Of a stretch of DNA of 64,000 nt, positions 14,942 to 24,313 are shown piece after piece. Made by a program: the position numbers and the translations under genes. The stretch lies in assembly GCF_036688685.1 (NCBI RefSeq), contig NZ_JAQQPS010000015.1, positions 1-64,000 of the forward strand, in the 5' to 3' direction. Source of the DNA: JALYUM01 sp036688685. GTDB taxonomy: Bacteria; Pseudomonadota; Gammaproteobacteria; Burkholderiales; Burkholderiaceae_D. The notes under the pieces are model-generated. The model searched no databases and was not told the origin of the DNA. It was given only the letters and a program-made list of their open reading frames with translations. The first letter of the stretch is position 1. Each line of letters starts with the position of its first letter.

Positions 14942-16162
14942 ATGGCATCGACTTCACGCATCAATCTGGCTGGGCAAGTCTGGTATGGCAAGCGCCTGCA
15001 ATGCCAGCTTGCGCGCCGGTTTCGTCTGCCTGACGAAAAACGCATCGGCGCTGCGCCAGGATTGGCAGCGGATGCAGATGTCGATAGCGACTTCGAGATC
15101 ACCTGCATCACGGCGCAATCTGGTCTGCCGGAATGGCGTGGCGCCTGGCGCCGCTTGTTGGCCGACAGCCTCAGCCCCGAGAAAATCTACCAGACGCCGG
15201 AGTTTTTCCGCTTCCTGGTCGACACCCGCACTGCCGGCGCCGACCAGTTCGAACTGTTCCTGATCACCCAGCGTGGCCAGGACAAGGTGGTCGGCATCGT
15301 GCCGGTCCGCATTGTCACCATCGCGCTTGAGTTCGGGGTGGTCGCGTGGCAGGCGCGGGTCGTGCGCATCCTCGGCAGTGTGCCCTTGATGCCTGCCGCT
15401 GCGGCCCTGCTGCACCAATTGTGCGCGCACCTGCTGCGCACCTTTCCCGCGTGCGCTGCCGTCTCGATGCCGGCGTTTCCCAGCGAGATGCAGGCGCCCT
15501 TGTACGGAGATCGCCGCCATCGCGCCCTGCTGCTGCACGGCTGGCGCGCCTGCCACACCATTGCGCTGCCGGACGACTGGCCCGCCTACCTGGGTCAGCT
15601 GAGCGCCAGCAAGCGCCACAAGCTGGAACGCCAGTACCGCCTTCTTGAACAAGCCAGCGGCCCCTTGCAGTTAGAGCGCGTCGACCGGTCGGTGGCAGTG
15701 AAAGCGCTGGTGGAGGGCGTGCGTGCGCTGGCGCCGCATGGCGATCCGGCGCGCGATTACCGGGTGCTGGCAGCGAACCGCCTGCTGCTGTCGTACGTCC
15801 TGCGTAGTGACGACGAAGTCATTGCCGTCATCGTTGGCAGCCGCTACGGCGACACCTGGCACGTGCAGCAGATCCTGTCTGCACCGGCCTGGCGCCATCT
15901 GGCGCCCGGCGCCGTGGTCCTGCACGCCGCGTTGCAGGACGTGATCACGCACTTTGCCTTGACATCGGCCGACCTGGGCTTCGCTCGTCCAGGCCACCAG
16001 TTCGGCGCCACGCACACCCTCCACACGCGCGCCCACGTACTGATCGCACGGCGCGGCGGCTGGCGTACCAGCCTGCTGGGCGCCTTTGTCCGTTTCGACG
16101 GCGCGCGCGCCGCCTGCGCCAGCCGGATCAAGCCGTTCATGCGGCGACTGTTGCGCAGGTAG
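14942..16162 (+). CDS. GNAT-fold acetyltransferase, CelD/BcsL-like
   Basis: The product is 406 residues from the ATG at 14942, without a strong Shine-Dalgarno. The first ~55 residues look linker-like. The rest has the double-GNAT layout of CelD/BcsL proteins (Pfam Acetyltransf_6): a N-terminal module with TPEFFRFLVDTR and FLITQRGQDKVVGIVPVRI, then LSASKRHKLERQYRLLE, a family hallmark in which a basic helix precedes the acyl-CoA module, then strands VIAVIVGSRYGDTWHVQQ. Such enzymes are often tied to polysaccharide modification or synthesis. No cellulose or capsule genes are adjacent. The short PEP-CTERM-flanked region makes an extracellular polymer role plausible but unproven. Confidence 0.8.
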   Translation: MASTSRINLAGQVWYGKRLQCQLARRFRLPDEKRIGAAPGLAADADVDSDFEITCITAQSGLPEWRGAWRRLLADSLSPEKIYQTPEFFRFLVDTRTAGADQFELFLITQRGQDKVVGIVPVRIVTIALEFGVVAWQARVVRILGSVPLMPAAAALLHQLCAHLLRTFPACAAVSMPAFPSEMQAPLYGDRRHRALLLHGWRACHTIALPDDWPAYLGQLSASKRHKLERQYRLLEQASGPLQLERVDRSVAVKALVEGVRALAPHGDPARDYRVLAANRLLLSYVLRSDDEVIAVIVGSRYGDTWHVQQILSAPAWRHLAPGAVVLHAALQDVITHFALTSADLGFARPGHQFGATHTLHTRAHVLIARRGGWRTSLLGAFVRFDGARAACASRIKPFMRRLLRR

Positions 16163-16167
16163 GGCCT

Positions 16168-16185
16168 GATATCGAATTCGGTATC
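16168..16185. promoter_or_regulatory. 18-bp operator-like palindrome upstream of aldose epimerase
   Basis: GATATCGAATTCGGTATC is a near-perfect palindrome centred on GAATTC, 89 bp upstream of the epimerase start. Closely related sequences lie at 17345-17362 and 25419-25436, upstream of the dehydratase and of the ABC importer. The common regulator is probably the LysR-type protein encoded at 30090-31031. Confidence 0.6.
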
Positions 16186-16274
16186 AACTCCTGCCTAAAA
16201 TTGATTTGATCGATGTCAAATGGGTCGCTAGTATTGCGCACGAACCTGCAACCCGACCCACCATCAGGAGAGCG

Positions 16275-17324
16275 ATGAATCGCCTGGCATCTCCGGCTCA
16301 CGCCATTACCCGCGCCCCTTTCGGGCGCCTGCCGGACGGGCGCGAAGCAAGCCTGTTCACCTTGATCAATGCGGCCGGCATGGTGGCGACCATTACCGAC
16401 TTCGGCGGCATTGTCACCTCACTGTCCGTACCGGACCGCGCCGGCCACCTGGCCAACGTGGTGCTGGGCTTCGACGCGTTGGCGCCGTATCTTTCAGGCA
16501 GCGCCTACTTCGGCGCCCTGATCGGCCGCTACGGCAACCGCATCGCGCGCGGGCAGTTCACGCTCGATGGGGCAGACCACCAGCTCACTGTCAACAATGG
16601 CGCACACCACCTGCATGGCGGCGCGCGCGGCTTTGACAAGGTGCTGTGGGACGCGCACATCGCCGGCACCGCCCTGGTTCTGCAGTACACCAGCGTCGAT
16701 GGCGAGCAGGGTTATCCCGGCACGCTGGTCACCACGGTCGAGTACGAATTGTTGGACAGCAATGAACTGGTGATGCGCGTGCATGCCGTCACCGACCGCG
16801 CCACGCCGGTGAACATCACCCAGCACAGCTATTTCAATCTGGCCGGGCAGGGCGATATCCTCGGCCACGAGCTGACCTTGTACGCCGATGCCTTTACCTC
16901 GGTCGACGAGGGTCTGATCCCGCTTGGTGCGCGTGTGCCGGTGGCGGGCACGCCCTTCGATTTTCGCAGCAGCCGCAGCATCGGTGAACGTATCGGCCAG
17001 CCCGACAAGCAGCTGCGCCACGGCGCCGGCTACGACCACAACTTTGTGCTGAGCGGTGCCACCGAACTGGCCGCGCGCGTGCTTGAGCCGGTCAGCGGCC
17101 GGGTGCTGGAACTGTTCACCACGGAACCCGGCGTGCAGTTCTACAGCGGGAACTTTCTCGATGGATCGCAAGGCTTCGCGCGCCGCAGCGGCTTTTGCCT
17201 CGAGCCCCAGCACTTCCCGGATGGGCCCAACCAGCCCGGCTTCCCGGGCACCATCCTGCGCCCCGGCGCCACCTACACCACGTCGTCGCGCTGGCGCTTC
17301 TCGACGGATGCAAACGCCATTTGA
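16275..17324 (+). CDS. galM: Aldose 1-epimerase (mutarotase)
   Basis: The product is 349 residues; the ATG at 16275 follows AGGAG (16266-16270), and an upstream in-frame ATG at 16206 has none. GalM motifs are GRYGNRIARGQF, NNGAHHLHGG (general-acid His region), the second catalytic His in ITQHSYFNL, and the C-terminal glutamate in FTTEPGVQFYSGNF. It interconverts alpha and beta anomers of free sugars, supplying the beta-pyranose used by sugar 1-dehydrogenases. No signal peptide is seen, so it is cytosolic. It opens the sugar catabolic locus and is preceded by the 18-bp operator shared with the dehydratase and transporter units. A second, divergent mutarotase is at 61478. Confidence 0.92.
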   Translation: MNRLASPAHAITRAPFGRLPDGREASLFTLINAAGMVATITDFGGIVTSLSVPDRAGHLANVVLGFDALAPYLSGSAYFGALIGRYGNRIARGQFTLDGADHQLTVNNGAHHLHGGARGFDKVLWDAHIAGTALVLQYTSVDGEQGYPGTLVTTVEYELLDSNELVMRVHAVTDRATPVNITQHSYFNLAGQGDILGHELTLYADAFTSVDEGLIPLGARVPVAGTPFDFRSSRSIGERIGQPDKQLRHGAGYDHNFVLSGATELAARVLEPVSGRVLELFTTEPGVQFYSGNFLDGSQGFARRSGFCLEPQHFPDGPNQPGFPGTILRPGATYTTSSRWRFSTDANAI

Positions 17325-17344
17325 CGATGCGCCGCCCGTGCGGG

Positions 17345-17362
17345 CATACCGATTTTGATATG
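17345..17362. promoter_or_regulatory. Operator-like sequence upstream of L-arabonate dehydratase
   Basis: CATACCGATTTTGATATG matches the reverse complement of the 25419-25436 site at 15 of 18 positions. It lies 106 bp upstream of the dehydratase start, 21 bp after the mutarotase stop. It suggests that the dehydratase unit has its own regulated promoter. Confidence 0.5.
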
Positions 17363-17467
17363 GATAATGAATAATAATTGATTGGAAAGATATCGCTGCA
17401 GCTTTTAGACTGCACGCAGCCGACCGGGCCGTCATAAGCCCCGGCACCAGAACAACAGGAGAAATGC

Positions 17468-19210
17468 ATGTCGGAAACAAAGAAAACGACCAAGCTGCGC
17501 TCGGCAGAATGGTTTGGTACGCAGGACAAGAATGGCTTCATGTACCGCAGCTGGATGAAGAACCAGGGCATTCCGGACCACGAATTCAATGGCAAGCCGA
17601 TCATCGGCATCTGCAACACCTGGTCGGAACTGACCCCTTGTAATGCCCACTTCCGCAAGCTGGCCGAGCACGTCAAGCGCGGCATTTACGAGGCTGGCGG
17701 CTTCCCGGTCGAGTTTCCCGTGTTCTCGAACGGCGAATCGAACCTGCGCCCGACCGCCATGCTGACCCGCAACCTCGCCAGCATGGACGTCGAAGAATCC
17801 ATTCGCGGCAATCCGATGGACGCCGTGGTGCTGCTGGTTGGTTGCGACAAGACCACCCCGGCGCTGCTGATGGGTGCGGCCAGTGTCGACATCCCGACCA
17901 TCGTCGTCACCGGCGGCCCCATGTTGAACGGTAAGCTGAACGGTAAAAACATCGGCTCCGGCACCGCCGTCTGGCAACTGCATGAGCAGATGAAGGGCGG
18001 CCAGATTTCGATGCACGATTTCCTGTCGGCCGAAGCCGGCCATTCGCGTTCAGCCGGCACCTGCAACACCATGGGCACGGCATCGACCATGGCCTGCATG
18101 GCCGAAGCGCTGGGCACCTCGCTGCCGCACAACGCCGCCATTCCCGCCGTCGACGCGCGCCGCTACGTGCTGGCGCACATGTCCGGCATCCGCATTGTCG
18201 AGATGGTGCATGAAGACCTGCGCCTGTCGAAAATCCTCAAGCGCGAGAATTTCGAGAACGCCATCCGGGTCAATGCCGCCATCGGTGGCTCGACCAACGC
18301 CGTGATCCATTTGAAGGCGATTGCCGGCCGCATCGGCGTGCCGCTGGAACTGGAAGACTGGACTGCGGTCGGCCGCGGCACCCCGACCATCGTCGACCTG
18401 CTGCCGTCCGGACGCTACCTGATGGAAGAGTTCTATTATGCTGGTGGCCTGCCGGGCGCGATTCGCCGCCTGGGTGAGGGCGGCTTGATCCCGCACCCGC
18501 AAGCGCTGACCGTGAACGGCAAGACCCTGTGGGAGAACTGCGTCGACGCGCCGATCTACGACGATGAAGTGATCCGCAAACTGGACCAGCCCTTGCTGGC
18601 CGATGGCGGCATCTGCATCCTGCGCGGCAATCTGGCCCCACGTGGCGCTGTGCTGAAACCGTCGGCCGCCACCCCGCGCCTGATGCAGCACCGCGGCCGC
18701 GCCGTGGTCTTCGAAGATTTTGATCACTACAAGCAGCGCATCGTCGACCCCGATCTCGAGGTCGATGCCGACTCGGTGCTGGTCATGAAAAACTGCGGCC
18801 CCAAGGGTTATCCCGGCATGGCGGAAGTGGGCAATATGGGCTTGCCACCGAAGCTGCTGGCTGCGGGCGTGACCGACATGGTGCGTATCTCGGATGCGCG
18901 CATGAGCGGCACGGCGTATGGCACCGTGGTGCTGCACGTGGCGCCGGAAGCGATGGCCGGTGGCCCGCTGGGCGTGGTCAAGGATGGCGACTGGATCGAA
19001 CTCGACTGCGCCGGCGGTCGTTTGAACCTCGATATCTCGGAAGCCGAGATGGCTGAGCGCCTGGCCGCCCGCGCGCAGATTCCCGCGACCGGCATGGCGA
19101 GCGGCTACCAGAAGCTGTACATCGACCATGTGCTGCAGGCCGACGAAGGCTGCGATTTCGACTTTTTGGTCGGCAATCGCGGCTCGGCGGTGCCGAAGCA
19201 CTCGCACTAA
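17468..19210 (+). CDS. L-arabonate dehydratase (IlvD/Edd family)
   Basis: The product is 580 residues, preceded by AGGAGA. The three cysteines that hold the [2Fe-2S] cluster are Cys58 (LTPCN), Cys126 (VGCDKTTP) and Cys199 (AGTCNTMGTASTM). The Mg2+ and substrate residues sit in the same blocks. Length and sequence agree closely with the Rhizobium leguminosarum and Azospirillum L-arabonate dehydratases as I recall them. The reaction removes water from L-arabonate to give 2-keto-3-deoxy-L-arabonate, the committed step of the non-phosphorylating pathway. Related D-fuconate or D-xylonate activity is possible in this subfamily. It is followed by a REP-like hairpin and then AraD1 and dehydrogenase genes. 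Confidence 0.92.
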   Translation: MSETKKTTKLRSAEWFGTQDKNGFMYRSWMKNQGIPDHEFNGKPIIGICNTWSELTPCNAHFRKLAEHVKRGIYEAGGFPVEFPVFSNGESNLRPTAMLTRNLASMDVEESIRGNPMDAVVLLVGCDKTTPALLMGAASVDIPTIVVTGGPMLNGKLNGKNIGSGTAVWQLHEQMKGGQISMHDFLSAEAGHSRSAGTCNTMGTASTMACMAEALGTSLPHNAAIPAVDARRYVLAHMSGIRIVEMVHEDLRLSKILKRENFENAIRVNAAIGGSTNAVIHLKAIAGRIGVPLELEDWTAVGRGTPTIVDLLPSGRYLMEEFYYAGGLPGAIRRLGEGGLIPHPQALTVNGKTLWENCVDAPIYDDEVIRKLDQPLLADGGICILRGNLAPRGAVLKPSAATPRLMQHRGRAVVFEDFDHYKQRIVDPDLEVDADSVLVMKNCGPKGYPGMAEVGNMGLPPKLLAAGVTDMVRISDARMSGTAYGTVVLHVAPEAMAGGPLGVVKDGDWIELDCAGGRLNLDISEAEMAERLAARAQIPATGMASGYQKLYIDHVLQADEGCDFDFLVGNRGSAVPKHSH

Positions 19211-19240
19211 GCTTTCATTTTTAGCACCACCACCCCTAAA

Positions 19241-19324
19241 ACCGTCATCCCGGCGCAGGCCGGGACCCATCACCCGTCACAGAATTCACATGGTATGGGT
19301 CCCCGCCTGCGCGGGGATGACGGT
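19241..19324. repeat. REP-like palindromic element
   Basis: ACCGTCATCCCGGCGCAGGC starts an outer arm that pairs with GCGCGGGGATGACGGT at the far end, across a short AT-rich middle. The core CCGGCGCAGGCCGGGA recurs in the element at 21965-22068. These are dispersed bacterial interspersed palindromes, here in the 131-bp gap between the dehydratase and AraD1 genes. They may stabilise or attenuate the polycistronic mRNA. Confidence 0.8.
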
Positions 19325-19341
19325 GGCTAAAGGAGACACCC

Positions 19342-20334
19342 ATGCTACTCATCCAATACATCGACGTGCACCACACCCGCCGCGTCGGCATCCTTGATCA
19401 AGACCGCATCACCGCCATCGACGGCTTCGCCACCACGCTCGCCCTGGCCCAACACGCCATCGACAGCGGCAGCGCGCTCGAACAGCTGGCCCGCGACCAT
19501 GCCGGCAGCGCCACCGAATCCTACGCCGCCGTCCTGGCCGCTGGCCGCCTGCTGGCGCCGATCGACCACCCCGACCCGGCGCACTGCTACGTCACTGGCA
19601 CCGGCCTCACCCACCTCGGCAGCGCCGACACCCGTGACGCCATGCACAAGAAAATCGGCGGCGCTGTCGAAGCCCTGTCCGACAGCATGAAAATGTTTCG
19701 CATGGGCGTGGAAGGCGGCAAGCCGCAGTCCGGCGAAGCTGGCGTCCAGCCCGAATGGTTTTACAAGGGCGACGGCTCGATCGTGCGCACCACCGGCGCC
19801 ACGATCCCGATGCCAGCCTTTGCGCTCGACGGCGGCGAAGAACCCGAAATCGCCGGCCTGTACCTGGTCGGCCCCGATGGCGCGCCATGCCGGGTCGGCT
19901 ACGCCATCGGCAACGAGTTCTCCGACCACGTGACCGAGCGCCAGAACTATCTGTACCTGGCCCATTCAAAGCTGCGCAACTGCGCCGTCGGCCCGGCCTT
20001 GCTGGTGGGCGAGTTGCCGGCCCACGTGGCCGGCACCTCGCGCATCATCGGCGTGGACGGCGCGGTGCGTTGGGAAAAGCCGTTCCTCAGTGGCGAACAG
20101 AATATGTCGCACACCATCGCCAACCTGGAACATCACCATTTCAAATACCCGCTGTTCCAGCGCCCGGGCGACGTCCACATCCATTTCTTTGGCACGGCGA
20201 CACTCAGCTTTGCCGACAACATCAGCGTCCAGAGCGGCGAGGCGTTCGAGATCGAAGCGCCCGTGTTTGGCCCGCCGCTGCGCAACCAATTGAGCGTCCT
20301 TGACGCTGCACCCGTGAAAGTGAAAACCTTATGA
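19342..20334 (+). CDS. AraD1/GguC-family protein, probable 2-keto-3-deoxy-L-arabonate dehydratase
   Basis: The product is 330 residues, preceded by AGGAGA. The fold is of the fumarylacetoacetate hydrolase type: HCYVTGTGLTHLGSA, a glutamate/aspartate-rich metal region (GNEFSDH), and YLYLAHSKLRNCAVGPALLVG. Proteins of this group are annotated AraD1 or GguC and occur beside arabinose/galactose importers, as in Agrobacterium chvE-gguABC. The expected reaction is dehydration of 2-keto-3-deoxy-L-arabonate to alpha-ketoglutaric semialdehyde, which matches the flanking enzymes. It ends in an ATGA overlap with the dehydrogenase gene, supporting coupled production. Confidence 0.88.
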   Translation: MLLIQYIDVHHTRRVGILDQDRITAIDGFATTLALAQHAIDSGSALEQLARDHAGSATESYAAVLAAGRLLAPIDHPDPAHCYVTGTGLTHLGSADTRDAMHKKIGGAVEALSDSMKMFRMGVEGGKPQSGEAGVQPEWFYKGDGSIVRTTGATIPMPAFALDGGEEPEIAGLYLVGPDGAPCRVGYAIGNEFSDHVTERQNYLYLAHSKLRNCAVGPALLVGELPAHVAGTSRIIGVDGAVRWEKPFLSGEQNMSHTIANLEHHHFKYPLFQRPGDVHIHFFGTATLSFADNISVQSGEAFEIEAPVFGPPLRNQLSVLDAAPVKVKTL

Positions 20335-21905
20335 GCATCCTTGGCCTATCCCTGATTAACGGCGTCGCTGAACGCGGCAACGGCGCAGCCTTCCAGGCCT
20401 GGAATCCAGCGCTGGGCGCGTCTATCGAGGGCGACTTCCACACCGTCGACAACGAGCAGATCGCGCGCGCCTGCAGCCTGGCGCAAACCGCGTTCGACCC
20501 GTTCCGCGCCACCAGCAACGAAGAACGCGCTACCTTCCTCGAAACCATCGCCGCCCAGATCGTGGCCATTGGCGACGAACTGATCGAGCGCGCGATGGCA
20601 GAATCCGGCCTGCCGCGCGCGCGCCTGGAGGGAGAACGCGGCCGCACCGTAGGCCAACTGAAACTGTTCGCGGATCTGTTGCGCGAAGGTTCCTGGCAGG
20701 ACGTGCGCATCGACAGCGCGCTGCCGGAGCGCGCGCCCTTGCCGCGTCCCGACATGCGCATGCGTTTGATCGGTGTCGGCCCGGTTGCCGTATTTGGCGC
20801 CAGTAATTTCCCGCTGGCGTTCTCGGTGGCTGGTGGCGACACGGCCTCCGCGCTGGCGGCCGGCTGCCCGGTGGTTGTGAAAGCCCACCCAGCGCATCCC
20901 GGCACGTCGGAGCTGGTTGGTGGCGCCATCGTGAAAGCGGCGGCACTGTGCGGCCTCCCGGCCGGCGTCTTTGCGCTGCTCACTGGCACCGGCAACGCCC
21001 TTGGCCAGGCGCTGGTCGCCCATCCGGCTATCCAGGCGGTGGGTTTTACGGGTTCGCGCGCCGGCGGCCTGGCACTGATGGCGGTGGCGGCAAGCCGCCC
21101 GCAGCCGATTCCCGTGTATGCCGAAATGAGCAGCATCAATCCGCTGTTCCTGTTGCCGCACGCGCTGTCGCAGCGCGCCGAGGCGATCGGCGCCGGCTTT
21201 GCCGCGTCGCTGGTGATGGGCGTCGGCCAGTTCTGCACCAATCCGGGCCTGGTGCTCGCCATTGAAGGGGAAGGCCTGGAGCGCTTCAGCGAGAGCGCCA
21301 CTGCCGCCTTGCGCGGCGCTCCGGCCGCCACCATGCTCACAGCCGGCATCGCCGCGAGCTATCGCAGCGGTGTCGACGCACTGGCCGGCCACGAAGCGGT
21401 GGCCACGCTGGCACACAACGAACCCGTGGACGGGAAGGGCGCGGCCGCCCTGTTCCGCACCACCGGCGCGGCGTTCCTGCGTGACCATGCCTTGCAAGGC
21501 GAAGTGTTCGGGCCAGCGTCGCTGCTGGTGGTATGCCGCGACGCCGACGAACTGCGCGCTGTCACCGATGTGCTGGAAGGGCAGCTGACGGCGACTTTGC
21601 AGATCGACGAAGGCGACTACGCCGACGCCGCTGCGCTGCTGCCGGTGCTGGAACGCAAAGTCGGCCGCATCCTGGTCAACGGCTTTCCGACCGGCGTGGA
21701 AGTGTCGACCGCAATGGTGCACGGCGGGCCGTTCCCGGCCACCTCGGACGGACGCAGCACCTCGGTCGGAACCGGCGCGATCAGCCGCTTCCTGCGCCCG
21801 GTGTGCTACCAGAACATGCCGCAGGCCTTGCTGCCAGGCGTGCTGCGCGACGATAATGCGGCCGGCACGTGGCGGCGCGTGGATGGGGCCCTGGGAAAGG
21901 CCTGA
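20331..21905 (+). CDS. Alpha-ketoglutaric semialdehyde dehydrogenase (ALDH superfamily)
   Basis: The product is 524 residues, starting in the ATGA overlap at 20331. It is a full aldehyde dehydrogenase: GASNFPLAFS (157-166) at the nucleotide-binding region, catalytic Glu265 (AEMSSINP) and catalytic Cys302 (GQFCTNPG). The GxFCTNPG context and the ~525-residue length are typical of NADP+-linked 2,5-dioxovalerate dehydrogenases. It would oxidise alpha-ketoglutaric semialdehyde to 2-oxoglutarate, delivering pentose carbon to the TCA cycle. It is the last step encoded by this overlapping pair, directly after the AraD1-family enzyme. Confidence 0.92.
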   Translation: MSILGLSLINGVAERGNGAAFQAWNPALGASIEGDFHTVDNEQIARACSLAQTAFDPFRATSNEERATFLETIAAQIVAIGDELIERAMAESGLPRARLEGERGRTVGQLKLFADLLREGSWQDVRIDSALPERAPLPRPDMRMRLIGVGPVAVFGASNFPLAFSVAGGDTASALAAGCPVVVKAHPAHPGTSELVGGAIVKAAALCGLPAGVFALLTGTGNALGQALVAHPAIQAVGFTGSRAGGLALMAVAASRPQPIPVYAEMSSINPLFLLPHALSQRAEAIGAGFAASLVMGVGQFCTNPGLVLAIEGEGLERFSESATAALRGAPAATMLTAGIAASYRSGVDALAGHEAVATLAHNEPVDGKGAAALFRTTGAAFLRDHALQGEVFGPASLLVVCRDADELRAVTDVLEGQLTATLQIDEGDYADAAALLPVLERKVGRILVNGFPTGVEVSTAMVHGGPFPATSDGRSTSVGTGAISRFLRPVCYQNMPQALLPGVLRDDNAAGTWRRVDGALGKA

Positions 21906-21964
21906 ACGGCTGCGGCCCACGTTCCCTCGCCAGCGCCAGCACGTCACGCTCGCCATTGGCGAAC

Positions 21965-22068
21965 GTGACTCCCGGCGCAGGCCGGGATCCATGCTGAGGT
22001 GAGCGAAGCGCAGCCGTTTGCGCATTCCGCACTTCAGTATAGGTTCCGGCTTGCGCCGGAACGACGGC
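21965..22068. repeat. REP-like palindromic element, second copy
   Basis: The element contains the core CCCGGCGCAGGCCGGGATCC and a distal hairpin GGTTCCGGCTTGCGCCGGAA, with an internal inverted pair (CTGAGGTG and CACTTCAG). It shares its first core with the element at 19241-19324. It lies in the 206-bp gap before the sugar dehydrogenase, so the two elements bracket the AraD1-ALDH pair. Confidence 0.75.
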
Positions 22069-22111
22069 GCCACGTTCACGAATACAAACAGATCAACACG
22101 CAGGAGACCAT

Positions 22112-22876
22112 ATGAACCACCCAGCCCGCTACCCCAGCCTTCAGGGCAAGCGTGTTTTCGTCACCGGCGGCGGCACCGGCATCGGTGAAGCCATCGTCAC
22201 GGCGCTTGCCGAACAGGGCGCCATCGTGGCGTTTGTCGACATCGCCGACGCGCCCAGCGAGGCGCTGTGCGAACGCCTGCGCGCGGCCGGCCACGCGCCG
22301 GTCTACCGCCACTGCGACATCACCGACATCCCGGCGCTGCAGCACACCATGGCCGAACTGGCACTCGAACTGGGCGACTTCGACGTCCTGGTCAACAACG
22401 CCGCCAACGACCAGCGCCACGACATCGCCAACGTCTCGCTGGACTACTGGAACGAGCGCATCGCCATCAACCAGAGACCGATGTTTTTTACGGCGCAGGC
22501 GGTGCTGGCCGGCATGCAGAAGAAGGGCGGCGGCTCGATCATCAACTTCAGCTCGATGTCCTGGCACGCCAAGGGCGCGGGCTATCCGGTCTACGCCACC
22601 ACCAAGGCAGCCGTGATCGGCCTGACGCGCTCACTCGCGCGCGACCTCGGGCCGCACAATATCCGCGTCAACACCGTCACGCCAGGCTGGGTGATGACCC
22701 AGCGCCAGGTCGATCTGTGGGTCGACGACGCCGCCAAAGTGGAGATCGCGAAGGCCCAGTGCCTGCCGGGCGCGCTGATGCCGCAACACGTGGCGGCCAT
22801 GGTGCTGTTTCTGGCCGCGGACGACAGCGTCATGTGCACCGCCCAGGATTTTGTCGTCGACGCCGGCTGGACCTGA
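22112..22876 (+). CDS. SDR-family sugar 1-dehydrogenase (L-arabinose/D-galactose/D-xylose type)
   Basis: The product is 254 residues; the ATG at 22112 follows AGGAGA. The classical short-chain dehydrogenase layout is present: TGGGTGIG (18-25) for NAD(P), NNAAN (95-99), catalytic Ser148, and Tyr161-x-x-x-Lys165. The length and C-terminus (FVVDAGWT) are those of SDR sugar dehydrogenases. In this operon the expected role is the first step, oxidation of the beta-pyranose to the 1,5-lactone. L-arabinose is favoured by the arabonate dehydratase; D-galactose or D-xylose cannot be excluded. Its last 47 bp overlap the convergent MFS gene. Confidence 0.88.
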   Translation: MNHPARYPSLQGKRVFVTGGGTGIGEAIVTALAEQGAIVAFVDIADAPSEALCERLRAAGHAPVYRHCDITDIPALQHTMAELALELGDFDVLVNNAANDQRHDIANVSLDYWNERIAINQRPMFFTAQAVLAGMQKKGGGSIINFSSMSWHAKGAGYPVYATTKAAVIGLTRSLARDLGPHNIRVNTVTPGWVMTQRQVDLWVDDAAKVEIAKAQCLPGALMPQHVAAMVLFLAADDSVMCTAQDFVVDAGWT

Positions 22877-24062
22877 ACGCAAACGCATAACCGGCAGCCG
22901 TCAGCAGCACGAACAACAGCGTGCTGATGGTAAAACTGGCGCTGGGCATGAACGGCAGGCTGGTGACCAGCACCGTGCCCAGCGCGGCAAAACCGTACTG
23001 AATGCAGGTCAGCAGGCCCAGAGCATACGACCCCTGGGCCGCAAAATGGTTCATCACGACCACCTGCACCGGCGGATTGATCAGCGCGGTGGAAAGGCGC
23101 AGCAGGCAGGTGCCGAGCGTGACCGCTGCCAGGATCGCAAACGTGTCTGGCGTGAGTAGCGCCACGCACAGCACGCCCGTCCCGGCCAGCGCCACCGCAA
23201 CGCCGGCGCCGACGATGCGCTGCGGCGCCAGCGCGCGCGCATTCAGGCCGCTCATGATGCGGTTACCCAGCAAATAAAACACGGCAACGCCGATGAACAC
23301 CAGTGCATAGCGCGCTGGCGCCACCCCGAGCTGGCCAATATACAAGTAGCTGGAAATGCCGATGAAGGCGTAAAACGCCGCAAAGGCGGCGCCGACGATC
23401 AGCGCCAGGCCGAGAAAATAGCGGTCGCGCATCACGCTGGCGTAGTGCCGGAAGTGGCCGCGCCAGGTAAACGCCGCTCGCAACCGGGCGCGCTGCTGAT
23501 TGGTTTCCCGGATAGCGGTCCAGGCCCAGAGGAACAGTGCGGCTTCGACCAGCGCGATGGCCCAGAAGCAGTTGCGCCAGTTTGACGCCTGGATGATTGC
23601 CGCGCCGGCCACCGGCGCCAGGATGGGAGACAGGACCAGGCCGATCACGAGCAGGCCGGTGGCGTGGATTTGCGCCTGCTTGTCCAGCGTATCCTTGATC
23701 ACCAGGCGCAGCACGATGTACACGGCGGCGCTGCCGGCCGCCTGGAGCACGCGCATGGCGATCATCCACGGCAGCGAGCTTGACAGCGCAATCCAGATCG
23801 ACGCCGCGATGTGCAGCGCCAGGCACACCAGCAGGGTCGCGCGGCGCCCATGCAGATCGCTGACCACACCGATAAACAGCACCACGCAGGCCTGGCTGAT
23901 GTTGTAGGCCGAGATCAGGTGGTTCGCGACGCCAATCGGAACGCCGAATTCGCGCGCCATGGCCGGCAGCCCGGGCAGGAAAATGTCGGTGCAGGCCTGG
24001 GTGGCGAACAGCAGCAAGACCATCAGGGCGATTGAAACCGGTTTGATTTCCGTGCGATGCAT
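22830..24062 (-). CDS. MFS exporter, Bcr/CflA drug-resistance family
   Basis: The product is 410 residues with about 12 hydrophobic segments. The ATG at 24062 follows GAGGA on the minus strand; a TTG two codons upstream is ignored. Motif A-like GVVSDLHGRRATLL lies between helices 2 and 3. The N-terminal TDIFLPGLPAMAREFGVP is the Bcr/CflA signature (periplasmic loop after helix 1). Such proton antiporters export bicyclomycin, chloramphenicol-like drugs or other small molecules. It is convergent with the sugar dehydrogenase, overlapping it by 47 bp, and is unrelated to the pathway by family, although it could relieve sugar or intermediate overload. Confidence 0.88.
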   Translation of the reverse strand: MHRTEIKPVSIALMVLLLFATQACTDIFLPGLPAMAREFGVPIGVANHLISAYNISQACVVLFIGVVSDLHGRRATLLVCLALHIAASIWIALSSSLPWMIAMRVLQAAGSAAVYIVLRLVIKDTLDKQAQIHATGLLVIGLVLSPILAPVAGAAIIQASNWRNCFWAIALVEAALFLWAWTAIRETNQQRARLRAAFTWRGHFRHYASVMRDRYFLGLALIVGAAFAAFYAFIGISSYLYIGQLGVAPARYALVFIGVAVFYLLGNRIMSGLNARALAPQRIVGAGVAVALAGTGVLCVALLTPDTFAILAAVTLGTCLLRLSTALINPPVQVVVMNHFAAQGSYALGLLTCIQYGFAALGTVLVTSLPFMPSASFTISTLLFVLLTAAGYAFAFRSSRRRRQNPGRCT

Positions 24063-24313
24063 AGGCAATCCTCAGGATGGTCGCCGGCTTGGGGGGGGCG
24101 CAGCCAAAATGATACCCGAGCAAGGCTGGATGTCCGAGGCGCTTCTGTGGCGAAACGACACCGCGATTGCACAGACTATGCATGCTGGCTCGGTTTGCAC
24201 ATTAAGGGCCGCAATCGCGTTATAGTTTTTATATGGTCACGGCATTCACTGATGTTCTTCGGAGATATTCAGATGCAATTGAGCGAACGACACGAACAGG
24301 CCGGAGGCACGCC

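Noticed and set aside
19241..22068. Palindromic elements as insertion-sequence ends or CRISPR
   Set aside because: There is no transposase, target duplication or regular spacing; they fit REP-type repeats.
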